Below are positions 19,046-27,370 of a stretch of 64,000 nucleotides of DNA, in pieces; position 1 is the first letter of the stretch; every line of letters begins with the position of its first letter. Both the position numbers and the translations under genes were made by a program. This DNA comes from Kordiimonadales bacterium. Its GTDB lineage: Bacteria > Pseudomonadota > Alphaproteobacteria > Sphingomonadales > Kordiimonadaceae. The stretch spans positions 1 to 64,000 of the forward strand of contig WFTS01000008.1 in the NCBI GenBank assembly GCA_015485385.1, written 5' to 3'. The notes below the pieces were generated by a model. The model made no database searches. It was not told the DNA's origin and saw only the letters and a program-made list of their open reading frames with translations.

Positions 19046-19864
19046 ATGCCTCTTGGTCTCTCAAAAAACCTGTTCCAGCGGATTATCTCTGCGCTTCTTC
19101 TCTTGCCTCCGGTGCTTGGCGCCTTGTGGGCTGGCGGCTGGTGGTTTGCCGTGTTTTTGATGGTTGGCGGCATATTGATGGCGCTAGAATGGGCCAAGCT
19201 CACCACACCAGACAGTAAGGGCTTAGGCCCTCTTTTGGCTGCATTAACGGCTATCGTGATTGTCTGGGCGCACCTACGCACGCCTGAAATTACAACAAGC
19301 CTTAGCATTTTAGTGCCAGTGATCCTGTTGGGGGCATTGATGATCCGGTTCAATATGCTGAAAACTGTTGGCTGGTGGCTTGTTGGGGTAGGCTATGTGG
19401 CTGCGCCCATGCTTGCTTTGGCGTGGCTTCGCGACTTGGATCATGGCTTGCTGGTGCTGTGGGTGTTTTTCATTGTCTGGGCAACGGATATTGGCGGATA
19501 TTTCTTTGGAAAAGCTATTGGTGGGCCTAAACTTGCCCCTAAATTAAGCCCAAAGAAGACATGGGCCGGACTTTTGGGCGGTATGGCATTCAGCATAGCT
19601 GTCGGTCTTTTGCTCCATTTTGTGTTCGGCCTCGTCGGTGGTCTATTTGTGATTGTGATCGCGTCAGGGCTGCTCGCGGCTTGGGCACAGGCGGGGGACC
19701 TTTTGGAAAGTGGTATCAAGAGACATTTTGGCGTGAAAGATTCTGGTGGTCTTATTCCAGGGCACGGCGGCCTTTTAGACCGAGTTGACGGCTTAGTCTT
19801 TGTGGCCCCTGCTGTGGCATTACTGCTGGCCTGTTTTCCAAGCATATTTGGGGGGGGCGCTTAA
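19046..19864 (+). CDS. cdsA: Phosphatidate cytidylyltransferase
   Basis: Makes CDP-diacylglycerol from phosphatidate and CTP, the branch point of phospholipid synthesis. 272 aa, about eight membrane helices. Seen: WATDIGGYFFGKAIGGPKLAPKLSPKKTWAG and the signature KRHFGVKDSGGLIPGHGGLLDRVDGLVF near the C-terminus. Lies 2 bp before dxr in the uppS-cdsA-dxr-rseP cluster. Confidence 0.95.
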   Translation: MPLGLSKNLFQRIISALLLLPPVLGALWAGGWWFAVFLMVGGILMALEWAKLTTPDSKGLGPLLAALTAIVIVWAHLRTPEITTSLSILVPVILLGALMIRFNMLKTVGWWLVGVGYVAAPMLALAWLRDLDHGLLVLWVFFIVWATDIGGYFFGKAIGGPKLAPKLSPKKTWAGLLGGMAFSIAVGLLLHFVFGLVGGLFVIVIASGLLAAWAQAGDLLESGIKRHFGVKDSGGLIPGHGGLLDRVDGLVFVAPAVALLLACFPSIFGGGA

Positions 19865-19866
19865 AT

Positions 19867-21018
19867 ATGGCGCTGAAAAGCCTCACAATAGTTGGTGCAA
19901 CAGGCTCCGTTGGCTTGAGCACACTTGATCTTGTGCGCCGGTCGCCAGACCGCTTTGAAATCAAGGCGTTAACCGCTAACAAGCGTGTGAGTGAACTCGC
20001 CGCTTTGGCCAAAGAGTTTCGCCCCGACTTTGTTGCTATAGCCGATACCAATAAGCATAAAGAGCTTAAAGAACTATTGGCTGGAACCGGCATTGAATGT
20101 GCCGCTGGATCAGAAGCCGTTATTGAGGCGGCGAAACTAAGCTCTGATATTTTAATGGCGGCCATCGTGGGGGCTGCGGGACTTCGTCCAACACTTGAAG
20201 CCGTGCGGCGAGGGGCAACGGTCGCGCTTGCCAATAAAGAATGTCTCGTGTGTGCCGGTGATTTGATGATGCAGGAAGTTAAGGCTAACGGTGCGCATCT
20301 TTTGCCTGTAGATTCTGAACATAACGCCATTTTTCAGGTGCTAGAAGCTGATAGGCCGGATGCCGTCCATAAAATAACACTAACGGCGTCAGGGGGGCCA
20401 TTTTTGGGCCGCTCAGAGGAAAGCCTGAAGTCTGTAACGCCAGCCGAAGCTGTTGCCCATCCGAATTGGGACATGGGAGCCAAAATATCAGTTGATAGCG
20501 CAACCTTGATGAATAAAGGGTTGGAAGTCATTGAAGCCTATCATCTGTTCCCTGTTGAAAAGGACCAAATATCCGTTCTTATGCACCCTCAATCGGTCAT
20601 TCATTCGATGGTTGAATATATTGACGGCAGTACATTGGCGCAGCTTGGGTCCCCGGATATGCGTATTCCAATTGCATCTTGTCTTGCGTGGCCAGAACGC
20701 ATGCCTGTCCCTGCAAACACACTAGATCTTGCTTCCATTGGTTCTTTAACCTTTCAAGAACCCAATTATGAGAAATTTAGGTGTTTGGCGCTGGCACGCG
20801 ACGCACTAGAGGCTGGCGGTGCAGCCCCTGCGACGCTAAACGCAGCAAATGAAGTTGCGGTCGATGCCTTTTTAACGGGGCGTATTGGCTTTCTCGATAT
20901 TTCGTCGATCGTTGAAGAAGCCTTGACGCAAATCGACATGAAAGCGCCACATTCCCTAGCGAATGTGTTCGAGATTGATAGTGAAGCGCGCCATTTAGCA
21001 AGTGCATTGATCGCTTAG
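19867..21018 (+). CDS. dxr: 1-deoxy-D-xylulose 5-phosphate reductoisomerase
   Basis: Second enzyme of the MEP isoprenoid pathway, NADPH and Mg/Mn dependent. Seen in 383 aa: GATGSVGLSTLDLVR at residue 10 (NADPH), ALANKECLVCAG near 120, metal ligand run PVDSEHNAIFQ near 145-155, TASGGPFLG, HPNWDMGAKISVDSATLMNKGLEVIEA. Connects in pathway terms with uppS here and ispDF at 54.9 kb. Confidence 0.97.
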   Translation: MALKSLTIVGATGSVGLSTLDLVRRSPDRFEIKALTANKRVSELAALAKEFRPDFVAIADTNKHKELKELLAGTGIECAAGSEAVIEAAKLSSDILMAAIVGAAGLRPTLEAVRRGATVALANKECLVCAGDLMMQEVKANGAHLLPVDSEHNAIFQVLEADRPDAVHKITLTASGGPFLGRSEESLKSVTPAEAVAHPNWDMGAKISVDSATLMNKGLEVIEAYHLFPVEKDQISVLMHPQSVIHSMVEYIDGSTLAQLGSPDMRIPIASCLAWPERMPVPANTLDLASIGSLTFQEPNYEKFRCLALARDALEAGGAAPATLNAANEVAVDAFLTGRIGFLDISSIVEEALTQIDMKAPHSLANVFEIDSEARHLASALIA

Positions 21019-21038
21019 TCGAATAAAAAGGATTGTTC

Positions 21039-22148
21039 ATGGAAACCGCAGGACCAGGTCTAATTTTTACGCTAATCGCTTTCATCGGCGGCTTTAGCAT
21101 TTTAGTTTTTGTCCATGAATGGGGCCATTATAAAATGGCGCGGCTGTTTAAGGTGCGTATTGATACATTCTCTATTGGAATGGGCAAAGAAATCTGGGGG
21201 CGTACAGATAAAAATGGAACACGGTGGCGTATAAGCGCTGTCCCGCTTGGCGGGTATGTAAAATTTTTCGGGGACGCCTCTGCAGCCAGTAACCCTGGAG
21301 ATTTACCAGAGGGCCTAAGCGAAAAAGAAAAAGCTGACTGCTTTCATTTTAAACCCTTATGGCAACGAGCCTTGATCGTTTTTGCTGGGCCTGCCGTGAA
21401 TTTAATTGCGGCAGTGATAATCCTTGGGGGGTTTGCTTATATTTACGGGGTAAATATCACACCGTCGATTATTTCAGGGGTTGCTGAACAGTCACCGGCA
21501 GAAAAAGCAGGCTTTATGGCCGGTGACCGCATCCTTTCAATCGACGGCAAGGCTGTTGAGCGGTTTTCAGACGTGGGCGAAACGATACGTTTATATCCAA
21601 ACGCGCGCGTGACTATCGAAATAGAGCGTGCAGGTGAGATCAAGTTCCTTCCGGTAACGCTTGGTGAGTTCAAACAGCAGGATAGATTTGGAAATATCTA
21701 TGTGATGGGGCGTCTTGGTGTGGCCGCAGTTGACGGTGTGCATCACACGGTTGGTCTTGGCGGGGCACTTCTTGAAGGAACGCGAAGAACGGTGCGTATG
21801 GGCAAAACTATGTTCTCCACACTTGGAGAAATTATCATGGGAATACGTTCCGTTAAAGAACTTGGAGGCCCGGTTAAAATTGCAAAAGTTATTGGAGAAG
21901 CGGCAAGCATCGGGGCGGCCAGCTTTATTTCAATTCTTGCTTTATTGTCGCTGAATTTGGGAATCGTCAATTTACTACCGATTCCCGTTCTCGATGGTGG
22001 GCACCTTATGTTCTATTTATTGGAGGCAATTAAAGGTTCTCCGCTCTCAAAAAAGGCTCAAGAGGCCGGATTTATTGCCGGAGCGGCCTTAATGCTGATT
22101 TTTATGGTGTTAGTAACACTGAATGACTTGCAATCTATGGCGCTCTAG
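21039..22148 (+). CDS. rseP: Site-2 membrane zinc protease RseP (MmpA)
   Basis: Intramembrane metalloprotease acting on anti-sigma factors or other membrane substrates. ATG 21039 (METAGPGLIF) is chosen over the TTG two codons upstream; 369 aa. Seen: zinc motif HEWGH at residues 26-30 in the first helix, a PDZ domain (SGVAEQSPAEKAGFMAGDRILSIDG, about 140-170), and NLLPIPVLDGGHLMF with the third zinc ligand near 310. One PDZ domain is recognisable, not two as in E. coli RseP. Directly upstream of bamA as usual. Confidence 0.94.
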   Translation: METAGPGLIFTLIAFIGGFSILVFVHEWGHYKMARLFKVRIDTFSIGMGKEIWGRTDKNGTRWRISAVPLGGYVKFFGDASAASNPGDLPEGLSEKEKADCFHFKPLWQRALIVFAGPAVNLIAAVIILGGFAYIYGVNITPSIISGVAEQSPAEKAGFMAGDRILSIDGKAVERFSDVGETIRLYPNARVTIEIERAGEIKFLPVTLGEFKQQDRFGNIYVMGRLGVAAVDGVHHTVGLGGALLEGTRRTVRMGKTMFSTLGEIIMGIRSVKELGGPVKIAKVIGEAASIGAASFISILALLSLNLGIVNLLPIPVLDGGHLMFYLLEAIKGSPLSKKAQEAGFIAGAALMLIFMVLVTLNDLQSMAL

Positions 22149-22239
22149 GCCAATTTCACCGCCACTATATAGATAGCGCTGGGTCAACAACCATTGTGCA
22201 AATAATTAAGACTGGGTTTAAAAGTTGCGTTTTTTAAAT

Positions 22240-24810
22240 ATGCGTTTGATTTTGTGCGCTTTTGTCGCACTAACAATCGGGGGAGCAACGCTAGCGGGAC
22301 CAACTTTGGCCCAACAGCAGCCTGCACCCAAACAAGTGCCATTGATCCGTCAGATCACTGTGGTTGGGAACGTGCGCGTTGAGCCTGAAACAATTGCGTC
22401 CTATTTGGTTGTGCGTGCGGGACAACCGTTTGATCCAAAGCTATTAGACACCAGTTTGAAGAACCTGTTTCGAACAGGCTTATTCTCAGATGTGGAATTT
22501 ACCGAAGAGAACGGTGTGCTGTTGGTGCGGGTGGTCGAGAACCCAATTATCAACCGTATTATCTTTGAAGGTAATAAAAAGCTTGATCGTGAAGACATGT
22601 TTGAGGAAGTGCGTATTCGCCCCCGGACAGTTTTCACACGCTCTAAAGTTCGCGCCGATGTGAAGCGGATGATGAACCTTTACCGTACATCGGGTCGTTT
22701 TGCCGCCATTATTGAACCAAAGGTGGTTCAGCTTGAACAGAATCGCGTTGATGTGGTTTTTGAAATTCAAGAAGGCCCCAAAACCAAAATTAGCCGCATT
22801 AATTTCATCGGCAATAAAGACTTTAGTGATGGTGATCTCAGAGATGTGTTGGCAACAAAAGAAGCCCGTTGGTGGAAAATTTTCTCATCAAACGATACGT
22901 TTGATCCTGATAGACTTGCGTTTGACCAACAAGAACTTCGAAATTTTTACCGCAATGAAGGATATGCAGATTTTCGCATTATTTCAGCGGTGTCCGAACT
23001 AACGCCCGACAGGGAAGATTTTTTCATCACGTTCTCAGTTGACGAAGGCGAGATATACAAATTTGGCACTATTGATGTGGAAAGCGAAATCCGCGATGTG
23101 GATGCCAAGCTTTTCAGGGCCTTTTTGTTGATGCGTGAGGGAAACACCTACAACGCTGAGGCAATTGAGAAGACAATTGAATCGCTTACAAATGCGGCAG
23201 GCCTGCTTGGCTATGCATTTGTTGATGTCCGGCCTAGCTTTGATCGCGATAAAGAAGCGCGCACCATGAGCATTAAGTTTAAAGTGCTTGATGCGCCGCG
23301 TGTTTATGTTGAACGCATCAATATTGGCGGCAACGTTCGCACGCTAGACCGTGTGGTTCGCCGGGAATTCCGCTTGCAAGAGGGCGATGCTTTTAATTCT
23401 ACCTTGGTTACTCGCTCAGAAAACCGTCTGAAAAGATTGAATTTCTTCCGTGAAGCGGAGATCGAACAGCAGCAGGGTTCAAAGCCTGACCGCATGATAT
23501 TGAATGTGAAGGTTGAAGAGCAGGCAACCGGTGAATTGAACTTGGGTGCAGGCTTTTCCAGCCTAGAGAACTTCATCTTTGATTTCTCTATTCGCGAGCG
23601 CAATCTGCTTGGTAAAGGGCAGGATTTAAGGCTTGGTGTTCGGCTTTCTGGTCGGCGTCAGGAAATTGATTTAGGATTTACCGAGCAATATTTCCTTGGG
23701 CGACGGGTTGCTGCCGGGTTTGATATTTTTGCCCGCAGAATCGATTCGTCCAGCTTTGGCTCTGTATTTGACACCAAATCTCTAGGCTTTTCACTGCGCG
23801 CAGGCATGGCCTTGAACGAATATTGGACTCTCTCAACACGTTATACGCTGCGCCAAGATGATGTGACGACGCCAGATAGTTTTACAATCTCGCAGTTTAA
23901 TAGTTTTTTCAGCAACATCTTGAGCAACTTCAATAATGGCAGTGCGGAGACACAGCAAGATCTGTTAATTCAATATGATACGGACGGTGATGGTGTGATC
24001 GAGACGGCAGATTTTTCTGCCGACGGCCAAAGCGAACCTAATATTAGTGAAATGGTTGAAGCCTCTACCTCTAGGGCGTTTCGGGAAAGTATCGGAAAAC
24101 GGTTCCAGTCTATTCTTGGCTATTCTGTTGGCTTTGATACTCGCAACAGCATTATCCGGCCTACACGCGGCAACCAGTTTTTCTTCCATCAGGATTTTGC
24201 GGGTGTTGGCGGCGATGTTCGCTATTTGAAAAACCGTATCAACTTTGATAACTATTGGACACCTTGGTCAGGTTGGACATTCCGCTTTGGCGGTGAAGCT
24301 GGTATCATTCTGGGTCTTGGTCAACAAGTGCGGCTTAGTGATAAGTTTTATATTGGTGGTCCGCGTATGCGTGGCTTCGATATCTCTGGCATTGGACCGC
24401 GTAACTTTAATAACGGTGCAAGAAACTCTCGGAGCTCACTTGGTGGTACGGCCTTTTATATCGGACGCGGGGAATTATTCTTCCCGCTGGGGGATATGGC
24501 GCTGGAAAGCGGTATCAATGCGTCTGCGTTTGTTGATGTTGGGTCGTTGTTCCGTGCCCAAGAAGAACTTGCAGACTGTACATTCACTCAGGCAGAGTTT
24601 GATGCTGCTCAAGCAGATTCAGAAATTGTGTTTAACGGAAATACGAATTGTTTGGCGGGGAACTCTATATCGCCACGTATTGCGGTTGGTATTGGATTTT
24701 CGTGGCAATCACCATTCGGACCTTTCCGAATTGACCTATCTAAGACGATCAAGAAGCAGCTAGGGGACCGGCCACAAACCCTACAGTTTAACGTAGGAAC
24801 AACTTTCTAA
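22240..24810 (+). CDS. bamA: Outer membrane protein assembly factor BamA, with an EF-hand-like loop insert
   Basis: Omp85-family insertase for beta-barrel proteins. ATG 22240 is preferred over TTG 22225 since it gives a clean signal peptide (MRLILCAFVALTIGG, cleavage after LAGPTLA); 856 aa. Seen: five POTRA domains (about residues 30-420, each with IRQITVVGN-, NRIIFEGNK-, ISRINFIGN-like starts), then the barrel, with GGPRMRGFDISGIGPR (the conserved RGF of loop 6) and a C-terminal FNVGTTF. Unusual: DTDGDGVIETAD at about residues 580-591 in the region aligned with extracellular loop 4, a canonical calcium-loop pattern. skp follows 30 bp downstream. Confidence 0.96.
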   Translation: MRLILCAFVALTIGGATLAGPTLAQQQPAPKQVPLIRQITVVGNVRVEPETIASYLVVRAGQPFDPKLLDTSLKNLFRTGLFSDVEFTEENGVLLVRVVENPIINRIIFEGNKKLDREDMFEEVRIRPRTVFTRSKVRADVKRMMNLYRTSGRFAAIIEPKVVQLEQNRVDVVFEIQEGPKTKISRINFIGNKDFSDGDLRDVLATKEARWWKIFSSNDTFDPDRLAFDQQELRNFYRNEGYADFRIISAVSELTPDREDFFITFSVDEGEIYKFGTIDVESEIRDVDAKLFRAFLLMREGNTYNAEAIEKTIESLTNAAGLLGYAFVDVRPSFDRDKEARTMSIKFKVLDAPRVYVERINIGGNVRTLDRVVRREFRLQEGDAFNSTLVTRSENRLKRLNFFREAEIEQQQGSKPDRMILNVKVEEQATGELNLGAGFSSLENFIFDFSIRERNLLGKGQDLRLGVRLSGRRQEIDLGFTEQYFLGRRVAAGFDIFARRIDSSSFGSVFDTKSLGFSLRAGMALNEYWTLSTRYTLRQDDVTTPDSFTISQFNSFFSNILSNFNNGSAETQQDLLIQYDTDGDGVIETADFSADGQSEPNISEMVEASTSRAFRESIGKRFQSILGYSVGFDTRNSIIRPTRGNQFFFHQDFAGVGGDVRYLKNRINFDNYWTPWSGWTFRFGGEAGIILGLGQQVRLSDKFYIGGPRMRGFDISGIGPRNFNNGARNSRSSLGGTAFYIGRGELFFPLGDMALESGINASAFVDVGSLFRAQEELADCTFTQAEFDAAQADSEIVFNGNTNCLAGNSISPRIAVGIGFSWQSPFGPFRIDLSKTIKKQLGDRPQTLQFNVGTTF

Positions 24811-24840
24811 ATTGATTCAAAGGGAAATTGGGAAAATAAC

Positions 24841-25428
24841 ATGACTATCTATAAAACATTTAGGCTTTTTGCCGCAGCAGTTATCGCTTCACTAAGCCTT
24901 GCAGCGGCTGCTCATGCGCAGATTTTTATTGTCGATAACGAGCGTGTTGAGCGCGAAGCGGCGGCGTATAAAGATTTCAACCTTCAGACAGACGAGATGC
25001 GTCAGCAGATCGTGCAGTTGCGTCAGTATATTTCTCGTGGGGGCGCCGCTGAACAGCAGTTGGGCGAGCTTGAGCAGAAGAAATCTATCATCGGAAATGA
25101 TAAATACGAGCAAGAAAAGAAAAAGCTGCAAGAAACTTACGGTTTGTACCAGCAGCAGCTTCAAATTCTGGAATATCGGTTTGATCAGGTCCGTCAAGAA
25201 GCTATGGTTCAGGTTGAGCGCGCGCGCCAGCCGGTGATCCGCAGCTTGCTGAAAAGCAGGAAAGCACAGATCATTCTGCCTAAGCGTTTGGTCTTTGGCT
25301 CTGCGGCCGGCCTTGATATCACAACCGAGTTTATCGAGCTGTTGGACGCTGAACTGCCGTCTGTAACGCTAACAAAACTGCCTAAGCCTCAGCCAGCTGC
25401 CAAACCTGCACCTGCAAGCGGCAATTGA
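24841..25428 (+). CDS. skp: OmpH/Skp family periplasmic chaperone
   Basis: Periplasmic holdase for unfolded outer-membrane proteins, working ahead of BamA. 195 aa: signal peptide (LFAAAVIASLSLAAAAHA, cleaved before QIFIVD), a helical coiled-coil arm from about 35 to 145 rich in Q, E, K and R, then the returning hydrophobic body strand segments (AQIILPKRLVFGSAAGLDIT) and a Pro/Ala tail. It is followed 20 bp later by fabZ; lpxD, which normally stands between them, is absent. Confidence 0.93.
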   Translation: MTIYKTFRLFAAAVIASLSLAAAAHAQIFIVDNERVEREAAAYKDFNLQTDEMRQQIVQLRQYISRGGAAEQQLGELEQKKSIIGNDKYEQEKKKLQETYGLYQQQLQILEYRFDQVRQEAMVQVERARQPVIRSLLKSRKAQIILPKRLVFGSAAGLDITTEFIELLDAELPSVTLTKLPKPQPAAKPAPASGN

Positions 25429-25448
25429 TTGCTTGAGTATCAGCTATA

Positions 25449-25886
25449 ATGGCTTTTGATATTGCACAAATTATGGAAGCGATACCGCATCGGTATCCCT
25501 TCCTGTTGGTTGACAAAATTGTTGATGTTGAAAAGGGCGAAAGCGCTGTTGGCATCAAGAATGTCACAATTAATGAGCCGTTCTTCCCTGGCCATTTTCC
25601 GCAAAAGCCGGTTATGCCGGGGGTTTTGATCCTAGAGGCGATGGCGCAGACCGCAGGGGTTCTGGCCATTGATTTTCTTGGGGAAGATGCAAAAGGCAAG
25701 GTGGTTTATTTCATGGGTATTGACGGCGCTAAGTTTCGTCAGCCTGTTGTACCCGGTGATCAATTACACCTAAAGGTAACCAAGACCCGTGGTGGTGGTG
25801 CCGTTTGGAAGTTTGACGCTGTAGCCACCGTGGACGGAGCTGTTGTGGCTCAAGCGAAGCTTACAGCAATGCTTGCTGCTGAATAG
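25449..25886 (+). CDS. fabZ: 3-hydroxyacyl-ACP dehydratase FabZ
   Basis: Dehydrates beta-hydroxyacyl-ACP in fatty acid elongation. Seen in 145 aa: IPHRYPFLLVDK at residue 11, the catalytic His in PFFPGHFPQKPVMPGV near residue 50 and catalytic Glu in LILEAMAQTAG near 63, hot-dog fold. ATG 25449. It is the last plus-strand gene of the cluster and ends in a terminator facing gltA; the usual lpxA downstream is not present. Confidence 0.96.
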   Translation: MAFDIAQIMEAIPHRYPFLLVDKIVDVEKGESAVGIKNVTINEPFFPGHFPQKPVMPGVLILEAMAQTAGVLAIDFLGEDAKGKVVYFMGIDGAKFRQPVVPGDQLHLKVTKTRGGGAVWKFDAVATVDGAVVAQAKLTAMLAAE

Positions 25887-25907
25887 CCCCATAAACGATA
25901 CGATTTA

Positions 25908-25940
25908 TATAAAGGCTGGCCGTTTGTGTCGGCCTTTATT
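25908..25940 (+). terminator. Terminator after fabZ
   Basis: ATAAAGGC / GCCTTTAT arms of 8 bp with a 15-nt loop in which GGCC can pair again with GGCC; the 3' arm carries TTTATT. Positioned between convergent fabZ and gltA. Confidence 0.7.
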
Positions 25941-25974
25941 CGTTAAGGACTATAAATATTCGTAACGGGCTATA

Positions 25975-26008
25975 AAAAAGACCCGCCTCATTAAGAAGCA
26001 GGCCTTTT
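25975..26008 (-). terminator. Terminator after gltA
   Basis: On the minus strand AAGGCCTGC pairs with GCGGGTCTT (two G-U) and is followed by TTTTTT. It lies about 20 bp after the gltA stop. Confidence 0.8.
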
Positions 26009-26029
26009 AAACTGATAGTGCTTGCGGTT

Positions 26030-27316
26030 TTATCTTTTGTCGATCGGCACATAATCCCGCTGTGGAGTGCCCGTGAATAGCTGGCGAGGTCGTCCAATTT
26101 TCTGTGTTGGATCTTCGATCATTTCTTTCCACTGGGAAATCCAGCCTGATGTCCGTGCGAGGGCGAACAGTACGGTAAACATGCTTGTTGGGAAGCCCAT
26201 GGCCCGTAGGATGATGCCAGAGTAGAAATCCACATTCGGATATAGCTTTTTGCTAACGAAATACTCGTCCTCAAGTGCTATTTTCTCCAGCTCCATCGCC
26301 ACATCAAACAGCGGGTCATCAACACCCAGTTCAGCCAGAACCTTGTGCGCAGTATCACGCATCACGGTTGCGCGTGGATCAAAGTTTTTATAAACCCGGT
26401 GCCCAAAGCCCATCAAACGGAATGGATCCGCTTTGTCCTTGGCGCGGGCGACAAATTCAGGGATACGGTCAACTGTACCAATTTCCTCAAGCATATTCAG
26501 ACAAGCTTCATTCGCGCCGCCGTGGGCAGGACCCCACAAACAGGCAATGCCTGCCGCAATACATGCGAACGGGTTGGCACCAGATGAGCCAGCCAAACGT
26601 ACGGTAGACGTTGAGGCATTTTGCTCATGGTCTGCGTGCAGAATGAAGATTAAATCCATTGCGCGTTCAAGAGTAGGGCTAACAGTATAATCTTCTGTCG
26701 GCACTGAGAACATCATATTAAGGAAATTCCCGGCATAGGACAGTTTATTGTCCGGATATACAAACGGCTGGCCGATGGAATATTTAAAGGTCATTGCTGC
26801 AATCGTCGGGATTTTGGCGATCAAACGATAGCTTGCAACCATGCGCTGGTGCGGGTCGTTTATATCCGTACTATCATGATAGAAGGCCGCCAGAGCGCCA
26901 ACAACACCAACCATAATCGCCATCGGGTGCGCATCTCTGCGGAACCCACTGAAAAAGCGGTGCAACTGCTCGTGCAGCATGGTGTGGTTGGTAATGTCGT
27001 CCGTAAATTTTTTCTTCTCGGCCTTGCTTGGAAGCTCCCCAAACAATAACAGATAGCAAACTTCCATATAGTCGCTGTCTTTTGCCAATTGCTCGATAGG
27101 ATAGCCGCGATACTGTAATTCGCCTTTGTCACCGTCAATATAGGTGATTTTGCTTTCGCAGCTTGCTGTTGATGTAAAGCCCGGATCAAACGTGAATTTG
27201 CCTGTTGCAGCATAAAGCTTGCGAATATCGATAACGTCTGGACCGACGGACCCCTCTAATACAGGTAATTCAAGGTCTACGCCTTCTCCTACAAGTCTCA
27301 TAGGATCTTTTGCCAT
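26030..27316 (-). CDS. gltA: Citrate synthase
   Basis: Condenses oxaloacetate and acetyl-CoA, entry to the citric acid cycle. The start is set at the ATG of [12 protein letters not shown] (27316), which follows AGGAG at good spacing; the track begins 6 codons earlier at a TTG that overlaps the SD. 428 aa, type II hexameric class by length. Seen: [53 protein letters not shown] with a catalytic His, [29 protein letters not shown] with the second His. The ribosome binding site sits right after a terminator-like hairpin. Confidence 0.97.
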   Translation of the reverse strand: MAKDPMRLVGEGVDLELPVLEGSVGPDVIDIRKLYAATGKFTFDPGFTSTASCESKITYIDGDKGELQYRGYPIEQLAKDSDYMEVCYLLLFGELPSKAEKKKFTDDITNHTMLHEQLHRFFSGFRRDAHPMAIMVGVVGALAAFYHDSTDINDPHQRMVASYRLIAKIPTIAAMTFKYSIGQPFVYPDNKLSYAGNFLNMMFSVPTEDYTVSPTLERAMDLIFILHADHEQNASTSTVRLAGSSGANPFACIAAGIACLWGPAHGGANEACLNMLEEIGTVDRIPEFVARAKDKADPFRLMGFGHRVYKNFDPRATVMRDTAHKVLAELGVDDPLFDVAMELEKIALEDEYFVSKKLYPNVDFYSGIILRAMGFPTSMFTVLFALARTSGWISQWKEMIEDPTQKIGRPRQLFTGTPQRDYVPIDKR

Positions 27317-27332
27317 TGTCGATACTCCTTTC

Positions 27333-27364
27333 AAAAAAATAACAACCCGCAGTGATGCGGATTG
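27333..27364 (-). terminator. Terminator/attenuator between gltX and gltA
   Basis: On the minus strand CAATCCGCA-TCAC-TGCGGGTTG forms a 9-bp stem (one G-U) followed by TTATTTTTTT. It begins 7 bp after the gltX stop and its T run ends about 5 bp before the gltA SD, so no promoter can fit between terminator and gltA. Confidence 0.8.
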
Positions 27365-27370
27365 GGGTTT

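Noticed and set aside
24245-24763. 172-aa plus-strand ORF inside bamA
   Set aside because: Shadow of the BamA barrel region in another frame; the bamA frame encodes the conserved RGF motif.
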